A program made the position numbers and the translations under genes. Of a stretch of DNA of 64,000 nt, positions 1 through 8,091 are shown piece after piece. How positions within the stretch are numbered: position 1 is the first letter of the stretch; the number at the start of each line of letters is the position of its first letter. The stretch is taken from NCBI GenBank assembly GCA_016237705.1, contig CP066204.1:1498001-1562000 (forward strand), given 5' to 3'. This DNA comes from Aerococcaceae bacterium zg-252 (GTDB lineage: Bacteria; Bacillota; Bacilli; Lactobacillales; Aerococcaceae). Below the pieces are notes generated by a model. That model was not told the DNA's origin and searched no databases. It worked only from the letters and a program-made list of their open reading frames with translations.

Positions 1-322
1 TATATGCCAGAAGTTCGAGTTTATTTTCTTCAATATCGCAGTCCAAATTAACATTTTTAAAATATTCTTCAAGCATCTTCAGTTTCGTTTTCAGTTCATC
101 AAACACTCTTATATTTCCAGATACCTCAACTTTATGATTTATGCTCATTTGAATCATATAATCCTGTTTGTTTAATCCTGATAATGCTATTTTCTCTTCC
201 AATAAACTTTTTTCTTCCGGAGACATTCTGAAATTCACTATAATATTTCTTTTTCTATTTTTATCGACTTTCAGTTTTCTACCTTTTGTTTGTAGACTTT
301 CTCTTTTAAATATCTTACTCAT
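1..322 (-). CDS. MobC-like / ribbon-helix-helix mobilisation protein, 3' end outside window
   Basis: An open frame of 107 codons runs leftward from ATG at 322 off the edge of the window. A good ribosome site (AAAGGAA) overlaps the end of the integrase gene, 10 bp upstream, so the two are probably co-transcribed. The visible protein has a basic start, then a segment reading NFRMSPEEKSLLEEKIALSG, the kind of region seen in MobC/relaxosome accessory proteins that bind oriT and help the relaxase. The C-terminal half is missing, so assignment to MobC rather than another RHH protein is inference. Confidence 0.55.
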   Translation of the reverse strand, partial: MSKIFKRESLQTKGRKLKVDKNRKRNIIVNFRMSPEEKSLLEEKIALSGLNKQDYMIQMSINHKVEVSGNIRVFDELKTKLKMLEEYFKNVNLDCDIEENKLELLAY

Positions 323-332
323 CTTAATAAAT

Positions 333-1403
333 TTAATTCCTTTCTTTCTCTATCATTTCAATGATTTCCAACTGCTTTGACGGATATAAATGTGCATAGT
401 TTAAGGTTATCGAGATACTTTCATGACCTAATCTTTCTGCAATTACCACAGGAGAAAAAACTTGCTCTATCAAATAAGCAACATGAGAATGTCTTAAATC
501 ATGAACTCTAATTCGTTTTACTCCTGATAACTTACAAGCTCTATCCATTTCATGATGTAAATATGATTTTGTAAAATTAAATAGTCTCGCCTTTGAATCC
601 AGATGATAAAACATTCCAAAGAAGTCTGCCATTTCATCACATAGAAATTGTGGTAATTGAATTACTCTATTGCTTTTTTCTGTCTTTGGAGATGTAATGT
701 AATCTTTTCCTTTTAACCTTTGAAATGATTTACTAATAGTTAGAGTTTTCTTCTCAATATCAAAATCGTCTTTTGTAAGTGCAAGCAATTCACCTTCTCT
801 AATACCGCACCAATAAAGTATCTCAAAAGCATAGTATGAGGCAGGTTTGCTCTTAACACTTTCAGCGAATTTTTCATATTCCTCTTTAGTCCAAAATAAC
901 ATTTCCTGTGCCTTTGATTTTCCCATCTTAGTAGTTTTATGAGCAGGATTACTTGTTAAGCCATAATACTTATTGGCATGATTAAGAATTGCATTTAGTT
1001 GATTCTGAATTGTTCTTAAGTAAGTTTGAGAATATTGTTTCCCCTCACCATCTGACTTTTTAAGCAATTCATTTTGCCATTGTAAAATATCCGGAGCTGT
1101 TATTTCAGCTATAGATTTTTTAGCAAAGTATGGTATTATTTTCGTTTCTATAATATGAACCTTTGTCAAATAAGTGTTGTATTTAATCCTCGGCTTTAAA
1201 TCACTCAAATAGATTTCAACAAAGGATTCAAATAACATATTCAAATCTCTTGACTTACTCGATAAAAACTCCCTTTCATATTCCAATGCCTCTCTCTTTG
1301 TAGCGAATCCACGTTTTATATGGATTTGTTTTACTCCTTGCCAATCAACATACCTCAAATAAATTTTCCAGGTACCTCTTTCTTTATACTTGCTTGCTGA
1401 CAC
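333..1403 (-). CDS. int: Tyrosine recombinase (integrase) of a mobile element
   Basis: A 356-residue phage-type integrase. An AP2-like arm-binding domain occupies about residues 1-50, a SAM-like core-binding domain about 55-160, and the catalytic domain the rest. Catalytic residues are visible: Arg near 203 (GIREGE), the HDLRH box with His301 and Arg304, His327 in LGHES, and Tyr336 in NYAHLYP. It should cut and rejoin the element's att sites. It follows xis by 11 bp and precedes the MobC-like gene by 10 bp, so excision and mobilisation genes form one leftward unit. The protein is full length with no disruption. The target site is not visible in the window with certainty. Confidence 0.93.
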   Translation of the reverse strand: MSASKYKERGTWKIYLRYVDWQGVKQIHIKRGFATKREALEYEREFLSSKSRDLNMLFESFVEIYLSDLKPRIKYNTYLTKVHIIETKIIPYFAKKSIAEITAPDILQWQNELLKKSDGEGKQYSQTYLRTIQNQLNAILNHANKYYGLTSNPAHKTTKMGKSKAQEMLFWTKEEYEKFAESVKSKPASYYAFEILYWCGIREGELLALTKDDFDIEKKTLTISKSFQRLKGKDYITSPKTEKSNRVIQLPQFLCDEMADFFGMFYHLDSKARLFNFTKSYLHHEMDRACKLSGVKRIRVHDLRHSHVAYLIEQVFSPVVIAERLGHESISITLNYAHLYPSKQLEIIEMIEKERN

Positions 1404-1414
1404 AGCACCACCTC

Positions 1415-1606
1415 CTACACTTCTTTCGATTGTCCATAACAGTTTTCTTCATAAAATTTTCGATTAACCTTGCCTGCAATCACTATCAGATTTGGATTGC
1501 CTTTTAACATTCTCTCATTTAATTCTTTTATCATTTTGTATGCCTTAGGTTTTGAAACTCCCCAATCTTTGCTGACTTCTTCAGCATCAACATACATTTT
1601 TCTCAT
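1415..1606 (-). CDS. xis: Excisionase-like small HTH protein
   Basis: A 63-residue protein directly upstream of the integrase on the same strand. It reads as a short winged-helix/MerR-like DNA-binding protein (VSKDWGVSKPKAYKMIKEL near residues 12-31) followed by a basic tail. Excisionases of Tn916-type and ICEBs1-type elements have this size and position. A strong ribosome site (GAGGAGG) lies six bases before the ATG. Function is inferred from position and fold pattern, not from close sequence recognition. Confidence 0.7.
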   Translation of the reverse strand: MRKMYVDAEEVSKDWGVSKPKAYKMIKELNERMLKGNPNLIVIAGKVNRKFYEENCYGQSKEV

Positions 1607-1767
1607 ATTTTTCCTCCTCTCTCGTTTATTTGAACTTGCGATATATATTAGTATACCGATTTATATAATATAATTAAATAGTTGTTTCTAATTTTTATCA
1701 GTTTTTCTCTTTATTTTTAGTATACGATTTGATATAATAAGATATAATAAATATAGGAGATTGTAAT
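1607..1767. promoter_or_regulatory. Divergent control region with two direct operator-like repeats
   Basis: This AT-rich gap separates leftward xis-int from the rightward repressor. Two near-identical direct repeats lie at 1648-1670 and 1717-1739, sharing TAGTATAC(C)GATTT followed by ATATAATA. The second contains a TATAAT at 1733-1738 that suits a -10 box for the repressor gene. The first sits where a leftward xis promoter would be (TATACT on the minus strand). This suits one protein, probably the adjacent repressor, binding both promoters. The -35 boxes are not convincing. Confidence 0.55.
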
Positions 1768-2370
1768 ATGAATAATAAAACTGTATCGGAACGATTGAAA
1801 TATCTTCGTTCTATAAATAAAAAAACACAAAAGGAGTTTGCAGAATTTTTAGGAATACCTCAACCGTCAATGTCTGCTTACGAAAATGATAAAAATAATC
1901 CTACAATAGATGTGCTGATAGATATTGCCGATAAATGCAAAGTATCTTTAGATTGGCTTGCCGGAAGAAGTGACTATACTTTAGGTCTTTCAAGCATGAG
2001 AGATTTTGTATTATTTATGTATGAACTGGCAATGAAAAAAGAAATCGGATTTGAAATAATTGTGGAAGATAAATTCCCCAATAATGACATTGAAACCGAT
2101 GAAAATAAATGGAATGTTAAGCTTGTGTTCTATGGTAATGATAAAGAACACGCTTTTAATGCTGATGTATGCAATATCCTAAAAGAGTTGTCTGATAACC
2201 TGTTTGACTTGGAATCCTACTCCATTACAAAAGAGCAGTTTGATTCTATGAAAAATAAATCTATAGAGTATTATTCTCTACCGCTAACACAGAAAGAATT
2301 TGAAGAACTGTCAAGAGATGAGATTCTGAAAAAGAGAATTGAATACTTGAAAGAAAATAATTTGTTATAG
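1768..2370 (+). CDS. Cro/CI-type repressor of the mobile element
   Basis: A 200-residue regulator with an N-terminal HTH_XRE domain (about residues 5-65, including QKEFAEFLGIPQPSMSAYEN) and a C-terminal region of about 130 residues that I do not recognise. It carries no LexA/peptidase signature that I can see. It is divergent from xis-int and is the likely lysogeny-type regulator. The start is ATG after AGGAGA at a good distance. Its last 30 or so codons are duplicated 700 bp downstream (3083-3178), implying that a second copy of this gene once followed. Confidence 0.8.
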   Translation: MNNKTVSERLKYLRSINKKTQKEFAEFLGIPQPSMSAYENDKNNPTIDVLIDIADKCKVSLDWLAGRSDYTLGLSSMRDFVLFMYELAMKKEIGFEIIVEDKFPNNDIETDENKWNVKLVFYGNDKEHAFNADVCNILKELSDNLFDLESYSITKEQFDSMKNKSIEYYSLPLTQKEFEELSRDEILKKRIEYLKENNLL

Positions 2371-2413
2371 CTTTAATAGAATACTGTAATATATACAAAA
2401 GTGAGGTATACAT

Positions 2414-3073
2414 ATGAGATTTTGCGATTTATTTATCAGTTATAAAATAGGTTTAAAGGACACCAAGAGTACTATCCCTTTTACTAAGCTACCGCTATAC
2501 CGAAAAGTTTTTCTTGTCATCTTTCTTACCGGAATTATTATCAGTGGCATTTTGCTTATATTTATACAAAATATATTTTCATTTATCCCAATGGGATTAA
2601 GTTTAATTTCACTTATCATTTTCGCTATAATTGACTCTAAAAAAGATAATCTTCGTGTCATGCTTGAAAACCATTATATTCCCTATTCTGAAAAGCGAAT
2701 GAATATGACAATTGAAGTTTTAAAAAAGTATAATATTGACATCAAAAATTTAGATTCTCTTGATATGTTAATTACGGAAGCAAAATATGCACAGATACAA
2801 TGTGATTTATTATCACAATTTAAAAAACCTTTCAAAACATTGGGGGCAATCATTATTCCTATCGTCGTATTTATTGCCAAGAAAATTAGTGAGACAGCTA
2901 CAGAAACACAGATGCTTAATATGGCGGTATTAACAATAATCTTAATTTTATTAATTTTTTCACTCATATTTTCTTTCGTACCTATTGTAAAAGATATATT
3001 TTGCGAATATAATAGGTATGATGAATTTATATATGACTTAAGACAAATAAAACTTTTCTATTCAAAAAACTAA
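2414..3073 (+). CDS. Hypothetical four-helix membrane protein
   Basis: A 219-residue protein with four strongly hydrophobic segments at about residues 30-52, 55-74, 143-160 and 175-200, separated by a charged region of about 65 residues. It follows the repressor by 43 bp on the same strand and probably shares its transcript. No family is recognised. Cargo membrane proteins of unknown role often follow element repressors. No signal peptide or catalytic motif is visible. Confidence 0.6.
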   Translation: MRFCDLFISYKIGLKDTKSTIPFTKLPLYRKVFLVIFLTGIIISGILLIFIQNIFSFIPMGLSLISLIIFAIIDSKKDNLRVMLENHYIPYSEKRMNMTIEVLKKYNIDIKNLDSLDMLITEAKYAQIQCDLLSQFKKPFKTLGAIIIPIVVFIAKKISETATETQMLNMAVLTIILILLIFSLIFSFVPIVKDIFCEYNRYDEFIYDLRQIKLFYSKN

Positions 3074-3082
3074 CTACTTAAT

Positions 3083-3178
3083 TACTCTACACTTACACAA
3101 AAATGATTTGAAGCTCTTAGTCGTGAAAAGATTCTAAAAAAGAGAATTGAATACTTGAAAGAAAACAATTTACTGTAA
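3083..3178 (+). pseudogene. Remnant of a duplicated repressor C-terminus
   Basis: The 32 codons ending at TAA 3176-3178 translate almost identically to the end of the repressor gene at 1768-2370 (shared KKRIEYLKENNLL), apart from an in-frame TGA at 3104-3106 and a few substitutions. There is no start codon and no upstream homology. It is the leftover 3' end of a second, related regulator gene. The identity is read directly from the sequence. Confidence 0.8.
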
Positions 3179-3184
3179 TAAATA

Positions 3185-3214
3185 ATGCTATGGGAAACTC
3201 CCTGTAGCATTTTT
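3185..3214 (+). terminator. Rho-independent terminator after the repressor unit
   Basis: ATGCTA and GGGA arms pair with TCCC and TAGCAT and are followed by four T residues. It lies directly after the repressor remnant and just before the left end of the insertion sequence. Confidence 0.65.
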
Positions 3215-3250
3215 AGGCACCACAACTTCTAGTGGGGAATTAAGCAATGA

Positions 3251-3295
3251 AATCAGACTGAAATTCGTAGACATAATACGAAATTCAGTCTGATT
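3251..3295. terminator. Perfect 19-bp hairpin at the transposase 3' side
   Basis: The arm AATCAGACTGAAATTCGTA (3251-3269) is perfectly inverted at 3277-3295 around a 7-nt loop. On the plus strand it is followed by CTTTT. It could stop transcription entering the insertion sequence or leaving the transposase. A related CAGACTGAA/TTCAGTCTG hairpin occurs at 18624-18664. Confidence 0.6.
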
Positions 3296-3326
3296 CTTTT
3301 AATCGAACGTTCGGAATAATGAGTGT

Positions 3327-4482
3327 TTAGTCTCTTAGAGTCCAATCGTCTTGATTAATGACATATATCATACGGTTACGACAACGTTGGAAGGAATGCA
3401 TCCCTTTGGCATTGCGAACTAAATTTTTAATCTGCCATTAGACGATTCGGCAAAAGCATTGGATAACCTAACACCATTAATCACCGTAAAAGAATTACAA
3501 ATTTCTATCTTCCACCTGCTTAATAATTTTCCAAATTGCACCATTTCAGGGATGCCAGAATTGTAGAAATCGCTAATAAAAGCATCAATCTCAGCGAGTT
3601 TTCTATGAGGAAAATCGATGTGAGAATTGAAGAGGATATATTGATCCACTAAGCTATATGCTTTTTCTAAAATGGGATCAATTTGTAATAGTAATTCAAA
3701 CAACTGTGCTTTATTAATATACCGTTTTAATTTACGATTGTATTGAGGGAGATTATGAAAATCACTTTTACGATTAAAAAGTAGATATTTCCAATTTTTT
3801 TAGCAGATAATACTCAATAGAATCAGAATGATACATATCCATGCAGATGTATTGAACTTTTTCTTTGTCTTTAGCAGAGAAAGGTCAAAAAACGGTGTAG
3901 GTCTTCTTTTGTTCTAGAAGGAAGGACATCGATTAATTTTTTATTTTCAAAATCATACATGACAGTTAGGTAATTAGAACGAATAGTTAACGATGGAACA
4001 TAGATTTCATCTAAGCAAAGAACGGAAGGAAATTGAAATTTAGGTGGATGATAATATTTGTCAAAATACCGTTTAACGGTTGTTTCAGACACATGAAAGT
4101 TATCAGCGATTGATTTAAACGTCTGATTTTCTTTTTTTAGACTAGTCATAATCGCCTCAATTGTAGGGTAAGATGTAATGAAATTTCTGGGGGGTAATCC
4201 CGTACTGTTAGAGAAAGAATGGAGACATTCTTGGCATTTAAAACGTTTAATATTAAGAATGATATTTTTAATATTAGAGTGTTGGTAAGGAATGGTAAAA
4301 GATTTTTTATAGAAACCTTTACTATAAACATGAGTAGAATGACAAAAGGGACAAGCTGAATGAGTATTTTTTAACACACAAGAAATAGAGGATGAATCAA
4401 TGGTGGTAATCGTATCGATTTCTTGAAAGGGCAAATTTAATAAATGAGCAATCAATAATTTATTATCTTCAAAAGTATACAT
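3327..4482 (-). pseudogene. Broken ISL3-family transposase
   Basis: The gene starts at ATG 4482. The N-terminus carries the ISL3 zinc-finger pattern (CPFCH ... CQECLHSF) and an HTH (NFHVSETTVKRYFDKYYHPP), followed by the first DDE region (VLCLDEIYV). The reading frame is lost at about 3875. Fragments continue in other frames: KVQYICMDMY near 3830, a stretch at 3703-3419, and finally VRNAKGMHSF to the stop at 3327-3329. A region that should hold the second catalytic Asp is missing or shortened. At least three frame changes are needed, so the protein is dead. Intact relatives are about 400-430 residues. Confidence 0.85.
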
Positions 4483-4634
4483 AAAATAACCTCCTGCTGA
4501 AAATACGAACGTTCGATATATATCAGTATAGGAGGATATTTTGAATAATCTATAGTTCTACAACTTCTGGTGAGGAATTTGTGTCCCCAACAGAAGTTGT
4601 AGTAGCCCCAATCCCCTGGAGAAGTTGTTGTTCT

Positions 4635-4669
4635 AAAAAAATCACCTAAAGAATTACTCTTCAGGTGAT
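4635..4669 (-). terminator. Leftward rho-independent terminator
   Basis: On the minus strand ATCACCT pairs with AGGTGAT (4641-4647 with 4663-4669) and is followed by a run of seven T. It would end a transcript coming from the dinD side. Confidence 0.65.
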
Positions 4670-4750
4670 CCATTTCTAAACTTTGCAAGCATTTTGCAAG
4701 CACGCCACTCACAAAACAGCTATTTATAAGGCTTTAACGCCTGTTTTTAA

Positions 4751-4765
4751 CTACTCCCACTCAAT
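4751..4765 (-). repeat. guaA-terminus copy, candidate att site
   Basis: Read on the minus strand this is ATT GAG TGG GAG TAG, encoding I-E-W-E-stop, the same last residues as guaA (ATIEWE at 6440-6426). Twelve of 14 bases around it match the guaA end. The copy is in the same orientation, as expected for an attL/attR pair of an island integrated into the guaA 3' end. The guaA 3' end is known as an integration site for Firmicute ICEs. About 1.67 kb of island DNA lies between the copies. Confidence 0.6.
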
Positions 4766-4927
4766 AATTAACGTATCATATTTGTTTCTTTTATATACTA
4801 TCAGTATCTATTAAGTTTCTAAAATTGGTCATTTTTATATCTATTTTATGGTTTTTGAGATTTTTAGTATCAAAGCAGTATCAATGATGATACTACAGTA
4901 CGAATATCTTTCTATTATTAGCACACA

Positions 4928-5788
4928 TTATTCATCCAACATCAATTTGCCTTTTTTAGCTTTATCCTTTAGACGCTTCATCTGCTCTTTTTCTATCTGT
5001 TGAATACTTTTCTCCGGAACAGGCAAATCTTCCGGCATAGTACCTCCAATTTTTTCAATAGCACTTCTCACTTCTTTTCCTACTGAATAATGAACCTTTG
5101 TTGCAGCTTCTACACCTTCAATTTTGTCCTTCCTTAACTTTTCTTCGGTCTGTGAAATTCTAAATAAATTAGCAATCAATTCGGTGCTTCCCATATAATC
5201 CAAAATTTTTTGTCTTGCGGTTAAGCCTTTTCTGTCATGTATATCTTCTACATCTAACCCACCGTACAAACCCATATAGCCTGCATTCTGAAATATAGCA
5301 AATTCTTCATTTGTTATAACTCCTGCATCATGTGCTGTTTCTACCAAAAGTTGATTCCACTGTTTAATATCTCCACGAACAACAAGTCTTCTTCTATCTT
5401 CATCAAGCTGATTAAAATGGTCAGTTATTTCTTGACGATATGTTTGTATGGCAAAATAGGTTTGTCCAAGTGCAATCACTTCTTTTCTCGGGTCGCCGTT
5501 TTGCACAATCAAATAGCAAGCATATCTCGTAAGTTCATAATCTTTTATAGACTTGCTTGTAGCACCAGCTTCCACGATTTTGCTGACCTCAGCAAAATCG
5601 TATTCTATTTCATGTCCACTATTCTCACAGGCAATCATTGCTCTATCAATGACCTTTTGAAAGTTTCGCCATTGGGAATAATCCAGTACAGCAGCAAGTT
5701 CTCTTGCACTCCAATACTCACTTCCGTCTTTCCGAACATATTTTATATCTTCAAATTTTTTATGTTCTTTTGCTTTTAAATTTGGCAT
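4928..5788 (-). CDS. dinD: DNA-damage-inducible protein D family (DinD, BRO-N domain)
   Basis: A 286-residue protein resembling E. coli DinD over its whole length. The family pattern is clear in FEDIKYVRKDGSEYWSAREL, WRNFQKVIDRA, ACENSG and LTRYACYLIVQNGDPRKEVI. The BRO-N-like DNA-binding domain occupies the first 120 or so residues, followed by a helical C-terminus. DinD in E. coli is SOS-induced and inhibits RecA strand exchange; whether this copy does so is unknown. No clear Gram-positive LexA box was found upstream. It sits inside a small remnant island between two copies of the guaA end and is probably cargo. Confidence 0.85.
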   Translation of the reverse strand: MPNLKAKEHKKFEDIKYVRKDGSEYWSARELAAVLDYSQWRNFQKVIDRAMIACENSGHEIEYDFAEVSKIVEAGATSKSIKDYELTRYACYLIVQNGDPRKEVIALGQTYFAIQTYRQEITDHFNQLDEDRRRLVVRGDIKQWNQLLVETAHDAGVITNEEFAIFQNAGYMGLYGGLDVEDIHDRKGLTARQKILDYMGSTELIANLFRISQTEEKLRKDKIEGVEAATKVHYSVGKEVRSAIEKIGGTMPEDLPVPEKSIQQIEKEQMKRLKDKAKKGKLMLDE

Positions 5789-5822
5789 AACTTGTCATCC
5801 TCCTAATCAATGGAAGAAATAT

Positions 5823-6080
5823 CTATAATATTTTCTTCACCAAAAAAAACTCTTTCGCTTTCCTTAATATGTCAGAATCATTAGTAGGCATATATATTTT
5901 TGATAAAAGCCATGTTCTGAAATTTTGTACATCCAAAACCGAAATATCCTTTAGTTTCTTTCTACCAAACCTTTTTATAACTAAATGGATTGCTGAATGG
6001 CGTGTGGAGTAGGTCTGCTCATTTACTTCTGATTGATAAAATGGTAAGTAGGTTGTTTTCATAAATTGCTCATATGTCAT
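5823..6080 (-). pseudogene. Integrase fragment (core-binding domain only)
   Basis: Eighty-five codons resemble the SAM-like core-binding domain of tyrosine integrases (YEQFMKTTYLPFY ... FGRKKLKDISVLDVQNFRTW). The usual N-terminal arm-binding domain and the whole catalytic domain are missing. After residue 60 the sequence departs from the family. It lies just beyond the DUF3173-like remnant, the usual order next to integrases of streptococcal guaA-type elements. It is not functional as an integrase. Confidence 0.7.
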
Positions 6081-6119
6081 GGCATAATTTGAATAGCCAT
6101 TAGATTATAGATAGTCATT

Positions 6120-6242
6120 CTAGTCATGTAACTTACAACCAAGAACCTTTTCAACGGCAGTAGACGAGACTCTTCCAAGCCGTCTATTATCGTATAAAGT
6201 ATACCCTTGTTGTACCATATTCAGCTTTACTTGTCGAATAAT
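6120..6242 (-). pseudogene. DUF3173-like excisionase-type protein, C-terminal remnant
   Basis: The frame reads a short peptide ending YDNRRLGRVSSTAVEKVLG, matching the end of small DUF3173 proteins that precede integrases in streptococcal ICEs. The N-terminus is lost, with a stop codon directly upstream. An in-frame ATG at 6218 could still give 32 residues. It supports the view that an ICE or IME once occupied the guaA 3' end. Confidence 0.55.
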
Positions 6243-6251
6243 TTATAGTAA

Positions 6252-6286
6252 CTAAAAAGCAGAGAACTTTATTCTCTGCTTTTTAG
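6252..6286. terminator. Bidirectional terminator, 15-bp perfect stem
   Basis: CTAAAAAGCAGAGAA (6252-6266) pairs perfectly with its inverse at 6272-6286 around a CTTTA loop. T runs are present in both orientations. It separates the guaA transcript from the island. Two arm-like direct repeats, AGAGACA (6318-6324) and GGAGACA (6329-6335), lie between it and guaA and could be integrase arm sites. Confidence 0.75.
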
Positions 6287-6425
6287 TTTTAAGATTTGAA
6301 ATCAAGTATAATCTTTTAGAGACAATTTGGAGACAGTTCAAAGGGATCTATCTCATTTTAATACTTTATGCGGCTGTTAAAATGCTGTTGAATCAAGGTT
6401 TCTTAGCCTAAGTTAACCTTATCTT

Positions 6426-6440
6426 TTATTCCCACTCTAT
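6426..6440 (-). repeat. guaA 3' end acting as att site
   Basis: The last five codons of guaA (ATA GAG TGG GAA TAA on the minus strand) match the element-side copy at 4751-4765. This is the intact, gene-side att sequence. Confidence 0.55.
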
Positions 6441-7979
6441 CGTAGCTGGCGGCTTGCTTGTAATATCATACACCACTCGGTTTACATGAGCGACTTCGTT
6501 TACGATACGGGCACTGATTTTCTGTAAAACATCCCAAGGAATTCGAGCGAAATCGCTAGTCATACCGTCAATTGAAGTAACAGCACGGATACCGATAGTA
6601 TAATCATAAGTTCTACCATCTCCCATAACACCGACACTTCTAAATCCTGGTAGCACAGTAAAATATTGCCATACATCACGTTCTAAACCGGCATTTGCAA
6701 TCTCTTCTCGTAAAATAGCATCTGATTCACGAACAATTTCAAGTTTTTCTTCAGTAATTTCACCGATGACACGAATTCCTAATCCTGGACCTGGGAATGG
6801 TTGACGCCAAACGATGCTATCTGGCATACCTAAAGCCGTTCCTAAGGCACGAACTTCATCTTTAAATAATGTATTCAATGGTTCGATTAATTCAAATTGC
6901 ATATCTTCTGGTAAACCACCGACATTATGATGCGATTTAATCGTCTGAGCCGTCTTAGTACCCGACTCGATAATGTCCGTATATAAAGTTCCTTGTGCTA
7001 AAAAGTCTACACCCTCTAATTTAGCTGCTTCATCATCGAAAACATACACGAACTCATTACCAATAATTTTACGTTTTTGCTCAGGGTCGCTAACACCACT
7101 CAATTTCGACAAGAAACGCTCTTTCGCATCAACACGAATAATATTTAAACCAAATTTACCACCTAAGGCCTCCATAACTTGGTCACTTTCACCTTTTCGC
7201 AACAAACCATGGTCGACAAAAATACTCGTTAACTGGTCACCAATCGCTTTTTGTAATAATACCCCAACAACTGAGGAATCTACTCCACCTGATAATCCTA
7301 ATAATACTTTACGATTTCCGACTTTTTCACGAATTTTTGCAATTTCAATTTCGATAAAGTTTTCCATTGACCAATCGCCTTTTGCCCCACAAATATCAAA
7401 AGCAAAATTACGCAACATATCGTAGCCATGCACCGTATGTCTTACTTCTGGGTGAAATTGAACACCATAAATTTGACGTTCAGTATGTTCAAAAGCTGCG
7501 AACGGTGTATGCGAATTACTCGCTGTCACCACAAATCCCTCTGGAATTTTTGTAATACGGTCCCCATGACTCATCAGCACATTTTCTTTTTCAGCTAAAC
7601 CTTTAAACAAACCATGATTGACTTGATGTACGTCAATTTCAGCCGTACCGTATTCACGAGTAGGTGCTGATTCCACCGTCCCACCAAATAAATGGGTCGT
7701 TAACTGCATACCATAGCAGACACCCAAAACTGGAATCCCTAGCTCAAAAATAGCAGGGTCAACTGTGAACGCATCTTCTGCATATACACTATGTGGGCCA
7801 CCTGAAAAGACAACACCGATAACATTTCCCTCTGCTTTAATTTGTTCAGCAGTCGTATCATTCGGTAAAAGTTCACTAAAAACACCTATTTCACGTAAAC
7901 GGCGTGTAATTAACTGATTATATTGACTTCCAAAATCCAAAACAACAATTTTTTCCATTTGTGTCATTGTTTGCGTCAC
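6426..7979 (-). CDS. guaA: GMP synthase (glutamine-hydrolysing)
   Basis: GuaA converts XMP to GMP using ATP and glutamine. The protein has the class I glutamine amidotransferase domain (nucleophile Cys88 in GVCYGMQ, with His176 and Glu178 in the FHPE box) and the ATP-pyrophosphatase P-loop SGGVDSS at about 230-236, ending ATIEWE. I place the start at GTG 7979, eight bases after GGAGG, giving 517 residues, the usual family length. An upstream ATG at 8003 has no ribosome site. The gene is intact even though its 3' end appears to be an integration site. No purine riboswitch was recognised upstream. Confidence 0.97.
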   Translation of the reverse strand: MTQTMTQMEKIVVLDFGSQYNQLITRRLREIGVFSELLPNDTTAEQIKAEGNVIGVVFSGGPHSVYAEDAFTVDPAIFELGIPVLGVCYGMQLTTHLFGGTVESAPTREYGTAEIDVHQVNHGLFKGLAEKENVLMSHGDRITKIPEGFVVTASNSHTPFAAFEHTERQIYGVQFHPEVRHTVHGYDMLRNFAFDICGAKGDWSMENFIEIEIAKIREKVGNRKVLLGLSGGVDSSVVGVLLQKAIGDQLTSIFVDHGLLRKGESDQVMEALGGKFGLNIIRVDAKERFLSKLSGVSDPEQKRKIIGNEFVYVFDDEAAKLEGVDFLAQGTLYTDIIESGTKTAQTIKSHHNVGGLPEDMQFELIEPLNTLFKDEVRALGTALGMPDSIVWRQPFPGPGLGIRVIGEITEEKLEIVRESDAILREEIANAGLERDVWQYFTVLPGFRSVGVMGDGRTYDYTIGIRAVTSIDGMTSDFARIPWDVLQKISARIVNEVAHVNRVVYDITSKPPATIEWE

Positions 7980-8091
7980 AAAACATACCTCCAGTAATCT
8001 CATTTTTGTAGTTTGCTACACTCTTGCTGTAACGGATACTCCATTGAGCAATTTATTAGCACAACAAGTGCAAGCAACTTTCCACTCTATT

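Larger units (their letters stand above)
3216..4607. mobile_element. Decayed ISL3-family insertion sequence
   Basis: The element is about 1.39 kb, a usual ISL3-family length. Imperfect terminal inverted repeats lie at 3216-3238 and 4584-4607, both carrying ACAACTTCT followed by a GGGGA end. The only gene is a broken ISL3-type transposase. No matching target duplication is visible at the flanks. A palindrome CGAACGTTCG occurs inside each end (3304-3313 and 4506-4515). A further degenerate copy of the right-end repeat lies outside the element at about 4613-4635. Boundaries may be a few bases off. Confidence 0.7.

Noticed and set aside
3304..3313. LexA (SOS) box CGAACGTTCG
   Set aside because: Gram-positive LexA boxes need four bases between GAAC and GTTC; here the half-sites abut, and the motif belongs to the IS.
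6973..7425. 150-codon rightward frame opposite guaA
   Set aside because: Antisense shadow of guaA.
7980..8091. Purine riboswitch upstream of guaA
   Set aside because: No conserved three-way junction sequence was found in the 110-bp gap.
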